From Pontiellaceae bacterium B12219 (GTDB taxonomy: Bacteria; Verrucomicrobiota; Kiritimatiellia; Kiritimatiellales; Pontiellaceae), in contig JARNMJ010000030.1 in the NCBI GenBank assembly GCA_029432795.1, forward strand, positions 1 through 50,835: 50,835 nucleotides of DNA, given 5' to 3'. The position numbers and the translations under genes were made by a program. How positions within the stretch are numbered: the first letter of the stretch is position 1; each line of letters opens with the position of its first letter. The notes under the pieces are model-generated. The model did no database searches. It was given only the letters and a program-made list of their open reading frames with translations, and had not been told where the DNA came from. Shown here piece after piece: positions 1 to 9,247 of this stretch.

Positions 1-378
1 TATGGATTGAGCGGAACCGATGCGGATTGGAATGTCGACTATGATGGCGACACCGAAAACAACTTCTATGAGTATGCATTCGGTGGAGATCCGACCGATA
101 GTGCGAGTACAGGTTATGTGCCGGTGAGTTCAACGGTGGTAGACGGTGGAACAACCTATTTCGAATATGTCTATGCACGACGGATCGGAACAGAATCCGA
201 TCTCGATTATACAGCTCAATTCGGAAGCAACCTGGTTTATACGAACTGGACAACTGCCGGTGTGGTTGAACTTCCTGAGACCGGAACCCTCGATGCCGAT
301 TATGAGTCCGTCACGAACCGGGTCGATATGACCGGCAAACCGGTTGGATTCATGCAGGTGACGGTCGAAGAACTCTAA
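1..378 (+). CDS. C-terminal fragment of a large secreted protein (shared C-terminal domain)
   Basis: The reading frame is open from the first base of the window and ends at TAA 376-378, so the start lies upstream and only about 125 residues are visible. The visible part is a domain that recurs at the C-termini of the next two large genes. It has an acidic N-terminal stretch, NFYEYAFGGDPTDSA, YVYARRIGTESDLDYT, and ELPETGTLDADYESVTNR near the end. The domain resembles C-terminal modules common on secreted proteins of Verrucomicrobia and Kiritimatiellota, but I cannot name a family. By position and neighbours it probably belongs to a secreted carbohydrate-active protein. The catalytic part is outside the window, so its function cannot be stated. 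A diverged copy of the TTCCA-N5-TGGAA palindrome lies at the LPETG codons. Confidence 0.7.
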   Translation, partial: YGLSGTDADWNVDYDGDTENNFYEYAFGGDPTDSASTGYVPVSSTVVDGGTTYFEYVYARRIGTESDLDYTAQFGSNLVYTNWTTAGVVELPETGTLDADYESVTNRVDMTGKPVGFMQVTVEEL

Positions 379-402
379 CTCCGGTTTGGGTTTGAGCACA
401 GA

Positions 403-431
403 ACATGTCCGTACAGTCTGTACGGACATGT
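403..431 (+). terminator. Perfect hairpin downstream of the first gene
   Basis: ACATGTCCGTACAG at 403-416 is the exact reverse complement of 418-431, with a single base between the arms (effectively a 12 bp stem with a 5-base loop). It lies between the stop at 378 and the start at 467. Only a short T-rich stretch follows, so it may act as a terminator, an mRNA-stabilising hairpin or a protein-binding palindrome. Confidence 0.55.
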
Positions 432-466
432 TTATGTGTCGAGATAAAGGCTTCAAGAGGAGAGGC

Positions 467-3400
467 ATGAAAGCAAAGAGGTGCGGCAGTTTAACAGTTC
501 TCTGGCTGGTTCTGGCTGGTTCTGCATATTCCGCGAGCTATACGCGTGAATCGGGCGATGCCAGTTGGTCTAATCTCGGACAGTGGAATTACTACAACGG
601 CACAAACTATGTTAATGCGATCTCTTTTCCCTCTTCATCCGATCTGATCCTTCTGAACGGAGGCAAGGTATTGTCTGTCGATACCAACGCATACGCGGAT
701 TGGATTAAATTACCGAATGCATCTTCTGATGCGACGCTGGAACTGAATCTTCCCGGGCAGACGTTAACCGTGGGGAGGCTTCATGTTGCAAACAACACGC
801 AGGCGGGAAACGGAACGGTGAACCAGGCTTCCGGTTCAGTGATTGCGGACACGCTTTCTCTCCGTCCAAGCGGAATAAAAAGCGGGGTTTATAATTTATC
901 CGGCGGTTTGGTTTCTGCAACCGGTTTGGAAATCGGCAACTCCGCTGCAGGCGCCACCGGAACGGCAGCCTTTGTTCAATCCGGAGGGATCGTCACCTCA
1001 CCTGATATCACGATTGGCGGTACGGGGCAGAGTACTTACTCTATTTCGGGCGGAACTCTCGACGTCTCGGGAGCCCTTGATGTCGTCACAAATGGTCGAT
1101 TGAATATTGTGGGTTCTGCGCCGGTCATTTCTGTGGATTCGATGAATATACAATCCGGCAGTGCGCTGATTTTTAATCTGGATGAATCGGGTATAACTAC
1201 AATGCAGATCGATGGAAACCTGGATCTGGCCCATGCATCCGTTTTAGTGAACGGTTCCTCCTATTGGGGCCCCGCGGCGGATTTCATCCTGATGGAAGCG
1301 GGAATGCTGACCGGTGCACCGGATTTCGGAAAGATTAGCATTTCAGGATTGGTGAATGCCTCGGTGTTGCAGGTAGACAACCGCGTGGTACTGCATGTGG
1401 AGGAGTCGAAATCCACCACCGTTTTTGAAAATACGACCGGTGACGGTTTGTGGGGCACGCCGGGAAACTGGTCGTCCAATATGGTTCCTTCCGGCGCAAT
1501 TCTTGCCGAGGTTGGAAACGGGGACGTGGTAACGGTGGCGGCGAACCCGCCGCCCGTGGATGGGGTCGTGGTCGGAGGTAATGCGACATTGGTTGTGCGA
1601 GCTGCATTTTCCGCGGCTGAGCTGCATATCGAAAGCCAGGGGATTCTGGAACTCGAGCTTGGGATGCTGGGCATGCTGCCGGTTTCGCTGACCGCAAGCG
1701 CCAACTTCGATCCTGCCAGTCAGCTCATCATTGACGGCAGCGAATATGAAGGGCTCGACGGTTATTTGCCGTTGATCCAAACCGATGCCTTTGTTGGCGA
1801 TCTGTCCTGGACCAATAGGATTGCTTTTGTGGGAATGGAAGAGCGGGAACCCGCTGCGGTACTTCAGGCGGATGGGCTGTGGCTGCGTCTGATTGCACCG
1901 CCCGCGCTGTCTGACCGTCTTTGCTCATTGGTGCCCGCGAGCACGGTTGAAGGGGATTATTCAAACACCACGTTTTTTGCTTCGCGAGCGTTGGAGCCGA
2001 CGGGGTCCGCCTGGGGCACAACAATTGAAGAGGCCCATGTGATGGACACTCGTTTATCGCAGGTGGCGACATCGAATCAGAGTTGGGATATCCGCATTGG
2101 CCGTGGAGGTCAGATTGCTTCGTTCCGCACTCCCGCTCTGGGCGAAACCGTTCCTCCATCGCATTCATCCCCTCCGAACAAATCACCATGGATGGATGAA
2201 GTCTGGCAGGGGGTTGCCATTGATACCTCATTGAATGGAACCGTGGATGATTCGCCCTATTTCATTCATCAGGCGGGCGTCTATCCATATAAAGATCCAA
2301 CCCTGGAAAAACCCTTTTATTCGCCCATGGTGGCCGCTTCCATCAATCAGCAGGAGCGCAGCTTCACCACCATCAACTGGGGGCAGCATGCGCATCTGCA
2401 GGTTTTTACCAATGCCGCAACTGCGGATGACTGGCATTCAGACCTGCTCTATTTCACCCGTTTCCGCGATCTCGGACAGGGAGTGATCGAGGTATCGCTC
2501 GGCTTTTACAACTATGGAACCGACATGCCGAACTACTTTAATATGCCGTGGGGCGGCGTGCGGCGCACCAGCATGGAATATGCTTTTTTCTCGGAACCGG
2601 GCGGTATCGGCTGGACGGCTTCTCTTACCAATAAGTTCGGGGAAGGGGTCAGTAAAAAATATTACCAGACGGGCGGTTCAATGGCATTCTGCGGAACCTC
2701 CAACGGAACCACCCCGGCTCTGGGCCTCGTTTTCGGGCAGGATCCTGATCCGTTGATGACGAACCAGACTGCAGACAGTCTGATGCGTTACGGATATGCG
2801 GGCGGAAACCCGACGGGAAATGAAGACGATTGGCGGAATTACTATGTCATAAGCGCCATACGGAAATATAATCTCAGTCAGGGACGTGGCGTATGGGCGC
2901 GTTATTATTATGTGTTAGGGGATGATCTGGCTGATCCGGAAGCACGCATTGCAGCGCGAAACCTGACCGAAGAACCGTCTTTAACTGAATTCGATTATTC
3001 CGAAGCGACCACTCCATTGATTGGATACCGTTATACAGGTAGCGGCGCAACCTTCCGGATACTGGAAGACGGCCGTTCACCCGGCTTCTTTCTTTATGCG
3101 TTTCCAATCTCTGGAAGTTTCCCGGTTTATGAAATTATTGAGGACGACGAAACGCGGCATCTGACCTGGAATCCCTATGCGACCGGCGTGGTTAAAACCT
3201 ACGACGGAACGATCGGAAGTATCCGGCTGCTCGGCTTTGCGCGGCGTAGCGCTGATACCGATGGTTCATCTTATTCGTATGAATCCATGGAAAGCGCGAT
3301 GTCCGGCGCACCGGAAAACTACCTTCCATCCGGCGAATCATTGTCCGTCAGAACCGCTACGCCCATCGAAACCTGGCGGGTACGTCATTTCGGTTTTTCC

Positions 3401-3772
3401 GACAATGCCGGTGACGGAGCGAACAATGCCAACCCGGACAATGATTCGGCGCAGAATCTCTATGAATATGCGCTTGGCGGAAACCCGACCAACAGCGCCG
3501 ATATCGGCTACCTTCCAACGTCTGGAATCTTGGCGGAAGAGGGGACCAACTTTTTCGAATACGCCTATGCCCGGCGGATCGGTTCCGCCGGGGAGTTAGC
3601 CTATACGGTGGAATCCGCTTTCAACCTGGTTTCCAATGATTGGAACGCGGCGGAGTATATCGAACTTCCAATGACTGGAAATCTGGATGCCGATTTTGAA
3701 GCGGTGACCAATCGCATCGGTACCACCGGAAAAACCAACGAATTCATTCGATTAAAGGTTGAACTGGAATGA
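467..3772 (+). CDS. Large secreted beta-repeat protein with the shared C-terminal domain
   Basis: The protein is 1101 residues long. I chose ATG 467 over the upstream TTG 386 because AGGAGAGG precedes it and it begins with a clear signal peptide (basic start, hydrophobic core, AYSA cleavage site). Residues about 30-480 carry short glycine- and asparagine-rich repeats of the kind seen in autotransporter passengers and PEP-CTERM proteins, which form beta-helices. Residues about 490-960 form a region rich in aromatic residues that I do not recognise; it may be an enzyme or a carbohydrate-binding part. Residues about 970-1101 are the domain shared with the genes on either side. Four exact palindrome copies lie in its 3' part (3102-3116, 3513-3527, 3631-3645, 3666-3680). 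Its stop overlaps the start of the next ORF (ATGA), so the two are probably co-transcribed. The secreted location is well supported; the function is unknown. Confidence 0.75.
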   Translation: MKAKRCGSLTVLWLVLAGSAYSASYTRESGDASWSNLGQWNYYNGTNYVNAISFPSSSDLILLNGGKVLSVDTNAYADWIKLPNASSDATLELNLPGQTLTVGRLHVANNTQAGNGTVNQASGSVIADTLSLRPSGIKSGVYNLSGGLVSATGLEIGNSAAGATGTAAFVQSGGIVTSPDITIGGTGQSTYSISGGTLDVSGALDVVTNGRLNIVGSAPVISVDSMNIQSGSALIFNLDESGITTMQIDGNLDLAHASVLVNGSSYWGPAADFILMEAGMLTGAPDFGKISISGLVNASVLQVDNRVVLHVEESKSTTVFENTTGDGLWGTPGNWSSNMVPSGAILAEVGNGDVVTVAANPPPVDGVVVGGNATLVVRAAFSAAELHIESQGILELELGMLGMLPVSLTASANFDPASQLIIDGSEYEGLDGYLPLIQTDAFVGDLSWTNRIAFVGMEEREPAAVLQADGLWLRLIAPPALSDRLCSLVPASTVEGDYSNTTFFASRALEPTGSAWGTTIEEAHVMDTRLSQVATSNQSWDIRIGRGGQIASFRTPALGETVPPSHSSPPNKSPWMDEVWQGVAIDTSLNGTVDDSPYFIHQAGVYPYKDPTLEKPFYSPMVAASINQQERSFTTINWGQHAHLQVFTNAATADDWHSDLLYFTRFRDLGQGVIEVSLGFYNYGTDMPNYFNMPWGGVRRTSMEYAFFSEPGGIGWTASLTNKFGEGVSKKYYQTGGSMAFCGTSNGTTPALGLVFGQDPDPLMTNQTADSLMRYGYAGGNPTGNEDDWRNYYVISAIRKYNLSQGRGVWARYYYVLGDDLADPEARIAARNLTEEPSLTEFDYSEATTPLIGYRYTGSGATFRILEDGRSPGFFLYAFPISGSFPVYEIIEDDETRHLTWNPYATGVVKTYDGTIGSIRLLGFARRSADTDGSSYSYESMESAMSGAPENYLPSGESLSVRTATPIETWRVRHFGFSDNAGDGANNANPDNDSAQNLYEYALGGNPTNSADIGYLPTSGILAEEGTNFFEYAYARRIGSAGELAYTVESAFNLVSNDWNAAEYIELPMTGNLDADFEAVTNRIGTTGKTNEFIRLKVELE

Positions 3773-3963
3773 AAATCAAAAGCGTACTTTCTATCCTGTT
3801 TGTCAGTGGAGTCGTTGCGGTTTCTGCTCAGCGTCCCGATGCGCAGTGGACGTATAAAACGGTCGCCCGCAAAGATCTGAAGCTGGATGTCTTGCTGCCT
3901 GATACGTATGAGTCTGCAGAGAAAACCTTTTTGAATGCAGAGGAGTTTGAATCTTATGAATAG
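3769..3963 (+). pseudogene. Truncated esterase-like leader ORF (signal peptide plus about 40 residues)
   Basis: This 64-residue ORF starts within the stop of the upstream gene (ATGA). It encodes a signal peptide (MKIKSVLSILFVSGVVAVSA) and then YKTVARKDLKLDVLLPDTYE. That resembles the first strand of secreted alpha/beta-hydrolase esterases, which usually read YKT-DGKELKLDVFLP and then continue with HGGGW. It stops before any catalytic motif, and its last codons contain the ribosome site of the sulfatase and overlap the sulfatase start at 3956. It is most simply an esterase gene truncated by a deletion fused to the sulfatase. It may survive because translation through it feeds the downstream gene. 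A genuine small secreted protein is the alternative. Confidence 0.5.
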
Positions 3964-6900
3964 AATGATGCTGTTACTGTTGGCGGGAATTGCGTCGAGC
4001 ACGCTGACTGCAATTGCGCAGCGCCCGGAAAAACCTAATTTTGTAATTCTGCTGGCTGATGATCTCGGCTGGCAGGATGTGGGGTGCTACGACGTGGATG
4101 GCAATGCGGTGTATGAAACGCCGTATATGGATCAACTGGCCGCTTCCGGCGTGCGGTTCATGCAGGGCTATTCTCCAACCCCGGTGTGCGGGCCGAGCCG
4201 ATACGGCATTCTGAGCGGCCGGTTTCCAGCTTATGGAAAAACCCATGTGCAGGGCGGGGAGTGCCCGAAACCCTATACCCAGTCCTTTCGGATGATGGAT
4301 CCTTATTACACCGGCCGCATGGAACTGGAGGAGATCACCATTGCCGAAGCCCTGAAACCCTATGGCTATCTGAGTGGGCACAGTGGGAAATGGCATGTGG
4401 CGGTGAATCATAATTCGTTTCCGCAGCCGACCGATCAGGGCTTCGATTTTTCAAAACATGATCTGGGTATTTCGAAAAAGGTGAGCGATCGACTGAGTAC
4501 CTTTGCAACCACCGATCCTTCCGATGAATTTCAGCTGCAGGATCTGGACGGAGCAGCCTCCGCCGATGGATTTGCATTTGACCAGACCACGCAGGATATC
4601 ATCGACTTTATGGACATGGCGGTAGCTTCCAATGCTCCGTTTTTCAGCTACTACGCCGCATGGTATGTGCATTCGCCGATCCAGACGCATACCGAGCGCC
4701 TGCTGGAAAAATATGCCTTGAAGATGGGCTATTCCTATCCGCTGGATGGAAACGAGGATCTTTCTGCGGATGCTCAGATTAATCCGTATTACGGGGCCAT
4801 GGTGGAAGAGCTCGATTTTAATATGCAGCGTATTATCAACTATCTTGAAGAGACGGATGATCCGCGCTGGCCGGGCCATAAGCTGATTGAAAATACGTAT
4901 ATTTTCCTGACCTCGGACAATGGCGGAATGGAAGGAACGGCCACCGAAACCTATACCGACAATGATCCGTTGGACCGTGGTAAAATCCGGGCGGAAGAGG
5001 GCGGGGTACGGGTTCCGTTCATTGTCGCCGGGCCCGGTGTCCCGACCAATGTGGTGAGTGATGTCATGGTGAACGGACTCGATTTTTACCCGACCATGCT
5101 TTCCCTTGCAGGCATTCCGGTTCCGGAGCGGTTGGACGGGTGCGACTTGAGTCCGCTGCTTTTGAACGATCCGCAGGATGCCGATCTGGTTACTCATTTA
5201 GACGGTTCCGTGCGCGATACGATGTATTGGCATTTTCCGCACGGCGGTGCACTGCACAGCACCATTCGTAAGGACGGTTGGAAATTGTTCCGTAACTATG
5301 ACTATTTAGATAATCCCGGTCTTGAGCCGTATCGGCTCTACCAGCTGTACGACACCAATAATGCCGATAATGATATCGGGGAGGATGTTGATCTGGTGGA
5401 TGTTGAAACCGCGATGGCTTCGCAGTTGTCGGCCGAGCTGAACAACTGGCTGACGGATGTGGGAGCTCGGCTGCCGCACTACAATCCGACCACCACCGCC
5501 ACGTTGACGAATAAGGAAAATGTTCCCGCTGTTTTGGATAAAGGGCATAGTAACGGCACAGCATGGGTGAGCTTTGAAACGGATAAGGCGGCGGTTGTTC
5601 ATGCCGATCTGATCTACACCTTGAACGGGGATGGCAGTGCAGATGAAGAGTGGTTTCGGATGGATGCAGTGCTGGATGCCGCCCATGGTCGCGCCGAAGC
5701 CGGGATTCCGGAAGGCACCACCCATTATGTGTTCAATCTGATCGATGAAAATAATTTTCTCATCAGTTCCGAAGATGTCGGCATTCTTTCGGATCATATT
5801 CCCGACTCTCAAATGGTGCCGGCTTATATTGCTTCGCCCGTTACTATGGAGGCGGGTTTCGAGAATATCGGCACCATCTTCCCGACGGACAATGTGGTGC
5901 TGAGCAATGCAGTCAGCGAAGTCAACGGTGTGCCTGTGCGGGATAACGATTCCTACACCAATTCGGGCGGTCAAACCTTCCGCCTCACAGAAGCCGCAAC
6001 ACTTACCGCCCTGACGTTGAAAGGCGGAAACAATGTGAGTTTCGGTGACGGTGAACACAACGTAGAGCTCTGGATCGGCCAATACGTCAATGGAGTGCCG
6101 GGGGATACGCTGGTGAGGGAATATATTGATTTGGAGAACCGTTCGGTCAGTAGCGGAAACTTTTATACGATCGACTTTTCCGATACGGATTTCCCAACCG
6201 GAAGCTATGCGTTCCAACTGGCCTGGACCACGAATGATTCTTCGCACGATATCCGCTTTTTCCGGGCGAACGGCAACAGTGCTGCCGATGGCGAAGGGCG
6301 GCTCTATTCCGGCTCCGCAACTTTACCCTTCAGTGATTCGGTCTATGATGACACGAAGGATGTCGTGTATGCCTTGCACGGAACCGTTAACACGATTGAG
6401 ATTGAACCGGGCATTACTGATAACAAACTGAATTATACCTATCTCTATTTTGAAAATGGTTATCCAACGCCGTTGAGCGGATACCGCCGCTCCCAGAGCG
6501 AGGCCAACACGGCGGCACGAGCCAATCCAGATCTGGTGGTGCAGACCGGATACTATAGTTTGATGCTGGATTGCGATGATATGGAGCTGAAGGGGTATGA
6601 CGCGCTGGAGGGATCGGACTACCGTACGGCACTGCACGAAGATGTGACGGTGTTTACTCCGGCTGATCTGACGCTGTCTGTGACGAAAGACGGCACGAAT
6701 TATACCTGCACATCGGCCGCGGTGCAGAATTCAACGAATCAGCTCGTTCGGCTGATTCAGAGCAACCGGTTCAATCAGCGCTTTGACCTTCTCGGTTTGG
6801 TGTTCGAAGACAGCAATGGAAATGTGCTGGATGCCGATGCCCGGTTTGAGGTGACGGCGTGGGCGGACCGTGTGGCTTTTAAGCTCGATGTTGCAGGCGT

Positions 6901-9145
6901 ACCCGGCGTAACCGAAACCTCCGTTCGTGTGGTGTCGCCATTCAGTGTGCTGCATGAGGCCACCGTGGCGGGGGACTCCGCTGTGCTGGCCATTCAACCC
7001 CATACCGACACCTCGGTAGCCGCATGGAACTCCGGCGATTATATTCTCAATGCCTATAACCGCGACTCATTGGCTTCGTTGGCGACTTCGTTCGATGCGG
7101 ATGAGTATGGTCTCCATATTGATGTTCCGGCGGGTGGCATTTCGTATCCTGCCGATACCAATCGCGTTGATGAATATGTGATTGAGGTCACCAATCCCGG
7201 CAGCATCGCGCAGAATATTCCGCTCATTTTTGAACAGCCGACGCCCCGGGCGATTACAGGCACGGTCATGTTAATGTGCGAAGAGGCTGACGGTCGGCCC
7301 ATCGGCATTCCGGTGCAGATTTCAAAAAACTGGCACGGCACCTCCAGCGATATTGTTCACCGCGGTTCCTGGCTGCGCGGCTATACAATGGTTCCGCTGG
7401 CGCCCGGCGAAACCAAGCAGTTCCGCCTTCGGGTGGTCTATGGCTACTGGGGCGGATCGGGCACCATCTCCCATTCGCAGCTCAGTCTGATCGGCTGGGG
7501 CAAGAATTGGAAATGGGATGAAAGCGCCTTGGGTGCCTGGGGGGAATCCTGCACCTACGATCCCTGTCTGCATGCCGGCGTGGCGTTTATGGATGACATC
7601 CGGCCCGCCTTTACGACGCCGATGAATGGGGGGACGGATCATAACTGGACCGAAAACTCCGGCGGCGGTGACTACCTTATTTACCGCGACAGCTCTGATA
7701 CCTATCGCTGGATTAAACGTCTGAAGACGGCTTATCTATGGACGGGTCCGAATATGACGGAAGTGCTTTATTCCGGCACGACCGATGATGATAAAATCCG
7801 GGTGACTTATTCCAGCCAGGCCGTGCGAACCAGTGATTATCATCGTCGTTTCCATGGATATACCTATGAATTCCTGGAAGATGTCACAACACCGGAGCGA
7901 CTGGTTTTTCATCAGATGGCGGCAGACTATTACACGGGGCCAACCTTCACGAATTATTATCGGGGCGACGAAACCGGCTTGCTTGCTGCAGGCGTAATCG
8001 ATCCCGGTGGCAATACGTATAAAGGCACTCCGGTGCAGTTTAACAATCAATGGCTGAGTATTGACGATGTGATGTCATTCGACAAAGTATCCCGGAGCCG
8101 CCGCGGAATCATCAATCTTTCCTCCACACTGAACGGAAATTCATTCCCGCTCTATATGCATACCTATGGACGAAGCTGGGGAGGGGACCGCATGATGTTT
8201 GATTTCAGTGCCGATTCTGTTGAGCGGTCCTATAGCGCCGGCGATGTAGTTGAAGGCGAATTTGAATTTATCATGCCGCCAACCGCCGCGAGCGAGTATT
8301 GGGGGAATGATGCCGCATTTGCCAGCCGGTTGGCAGCCTATGGTTCGAATCCTTGGAACGCGGTACACGATGAATTCAGGTACAATGTCGAAATGGATCT
8401 TGCGGTGAATGAAGGAACTCTGCTGCGGAACTATCCCGTGGAAGTTGAGTCGGCCGGCGCTACCGTTTTGGCAGATTTGACCATTTACGCGGGGGGAATC
8501 GGGCATGTTCCGGTTGTGTTGAAAGGAGTTGTCCCGGGGCTGGCTCTGCAGGCGCAGCGCTGGTCGGGCGGCAGTTGGGTTGCACTTGAAACGGCTGACG
8601 TGAATGCAAATACCGATTATCAGGGCGTCCAGAATCCCGATGGCACGATGGATGTGGTGTTTAATATCACCCGTCCTTCTCTAGATCTGGGCGAAAGCTG
8701 GCGCATACGCATTGTGTCGGGAGCTGCAACCGATCTGCAGGGGATCTATGCAGATTGGATCTCCGGCTTCGGCCTGAATGGAACCAATTTGGCCAGCACC
8801 GCGAATCCCGATGGGGATCGTGCAAATAATCTATACGAATACGGTTTTGGCGGCGATCCGACCAATCCGGCGGATATCGGCTATCTTCCAGAGGCTGTAA
8901 CCATGCAGGAAGGCGGATCCAATTGGCTGGAGTATGTCTATGCCCGGCGGATCGGTTCCGAAAGTGAGTTGAGTTACACACTGGAATCGGCCTCCAACCT
9001 GACTTCCAATGATTGGAATGCAGCTGCCTACGAGGAACTTCCAATCGCTGGAACCCTGGATGCCGACTATGAGGCGGTCACCAACCGCATCGACACCTCC
9101 GGCAAGATCAATGAATTCATCCGGCTCAATGTTGAATCGCTGTAA
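3956..9145 (+). CDS. Giant secreted sulfatase with extra domains (1729 aa)
   Basis: This is a formylglycine-dependent sulfatase that probably removes sulfate esters from polysaccharides outside the cytoplasm. ATG 3956 is preferred to ATG 3935 because AGAGGAG (3939-3945) is correctly spaced and a signal peptide ending TAIAQ follows. The alkaline-phosphatase-fold domain spans about residues 24-505. It has the metal-binding LADDLGW, the modified Cys78 in CGPSR (codon 4187-4189), HSGKWH, and the metal-site SDNGG. Ordinary sulfatases have 450-600 residues; here over 1200 more follow. These include a beta-sandwich-like part (about 635-810), a long unrecognised region (about 810-1590) and the shared C-terminal domain (about 1600-1729). 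Exact palindromes lie at 4224-4238, 9004-9018 and 9039-9053. Sulfatase identity is firm; the exact substrate is unknown. Confidence 0.9.
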   Translation: MNRMMLLLLAGIASSTLTAIAQRPEKPNFVILLADDLGWQDVGCYDVDGNAVYETPYMDQLAASGVRFMQGYSPTPVCGPSRYGILSGRFPAYGKTHVQGGECPKPYTQSFRMMDPYYTGRMELEEITIAEALKPYGYLSGHSGKWHVAVNHNSFPQPTDQGFDFSKHDLGISKKVSDRLSTFATTDPSDEFQLQDLDGAASADGFAFDQTTQDIIDFMDMAVASNAPFFSYYAAWYVHSPIQTHTERLLEKYALKMGYSYPLDGNEDLSADAQINPYYGAMVEELDFNMQRIINYLEETDDPRWPGHKLIENTYIFLTSDNGGMEGTATETYTDNDPLDRGKIRAEEGGVRVPFIVAGPGVPTNVVSDVMVNGLDFYPTMLSLAGIPVPERLDGCDLSPLLLNDPQDADLVTHLDGSVRDTMYWHFPHGGALHSTIRKDGWKLFRNYDYLDNPGLEPYRLYQLYDTNNADNDIGEDVDLVDVETAMASQLSAELNNWLTDVGARLPHYNPTTTATLTNKENVPAVLDKGHSNGTAWVSFETDKAAVVHADLIYTLNGDGSADEEWFRMDAVLDAAHGRAEAGIPEGTTHYVFNLIDENNFLISSEDVGILSDHIPDSQMVPAYIASPVTMEAGFENIGTIFPTDNVVLSNAVSEVNGVPVRDNDSYTNSGGQTFRLTEAATLTALTLKGGNNVSFGDGEHNVELWIGQYVNGVPGDTLVREYIDLENRSVSSGNFYTIDFSDTDFPTGSYAFQLAWTTNDSSHDIRFFRANGNSAADGEGRLYSGSATLPFSDSVYDDTKDVVYALHGTVNTIEIEPGITDNKLNYTYLYFENGYPTPLSGYRRSQSEANTAARANPDLVVQTGYYSLMLDCDDMELKGYDALEGSDYRTALHEDVTVFTPADLTLSVTKDGTNYTCTSAAVQNSTNQLVRLIQSNRFNQRFDLLGLVFEDSNGNVLDADARFEVTAWADRVAFKLDVAGVPGVTETSVRVVSPFSVLHEATVAGDSAVLAIQPHTDTSVAAWNSGDYILNAYNRDSLASLATSFDADEYGLHIDVPAGGISYPADTNRVDEYVIEVTNPGSIAQNIPLIFEQPTPRAITGTVMLMCEEADGRPIGIPVQISKNWHGTSSDIVHRGSWLRGYTMVPLAPGETKQFRLRVVYGYWGGSGTISHSQLSLIGWGKNWKWDESALGAWGESCTYDPCLHAGVAFMDDIRPAFTTPMNGGTDHNWTENSGGGDYLIYRDSSDTYRWIKRLKTAYLWTGPNMTEVLYSGTTDDDKIRVTYSSQAVRTSDYHRRFHGYTYEFLEDVTTPERLVFHQMAADYYTGPTFTNYYRGDETGLLAAGVIDPGGNTYKGTPVQFNNQWLSIDDVMSFDKVSRSRRGIINLSSTLNGNSFPLYMHTYGRSWGGDRMMFDFSADSVERSYSAGDVVEGEFEFIMPPTAASEYWGNDAAFASRLAAYGSNPWNAVHDEFRYNVEMDLAVNEGTLLRNYPVEVESAGATVLADLTIYAGGIGHVPVVLKGVVPGLALQAQRWSGGSWVALETADVNANTDYQGVQNPDGTMDVVFNITRPSLDLGESWRIRIVSGAATDLQGIYADWISGFGLNGTNLASTANPDGDRANNLYEYGFGGDPTNPADIGYLPEAVTMQEGGSNWLEYVYARRIGSESELSYTLESASNLTSNDWNAAAYEELPIAGTLDADYEAVTNRIDTSGKINEFIRLNVESL

Positions 9146-9146
9146 C

Positions 9147-9164
9147 ATCCCGTAAACACGGGAT
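9147..9164 (+). other. Small hairpin after the sulfatase
   Basis: ATCCCGT (9147-9153) pairs with ACGGGAT (9158-9164) across a 4-base loop, starting two bases after the sulfatase stop. No T-run follows, so termination is uncertain. Confidence 0.3.
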
Positions 9165-9247
9165 ATACGAACTGGTCATATAGGGATAATCTGCACTCCT
9201 AATCGAGAAATATTTAAATTTCAGGTTAAAAATAAAATGGAGAAAAA

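Noticed and set aside
5306-6247. Long minus-strand open frame opposite the sulfatase
   Set aside because: No ribosome site or family pattern; it is the reverse of a clearly coding frame.
8342-8352. GGTTCGAATCC resembles a tRNA T-loop
   Set aside because: It lies in the sulfatase frame and no acceptor or anticodon stem can be built around it.
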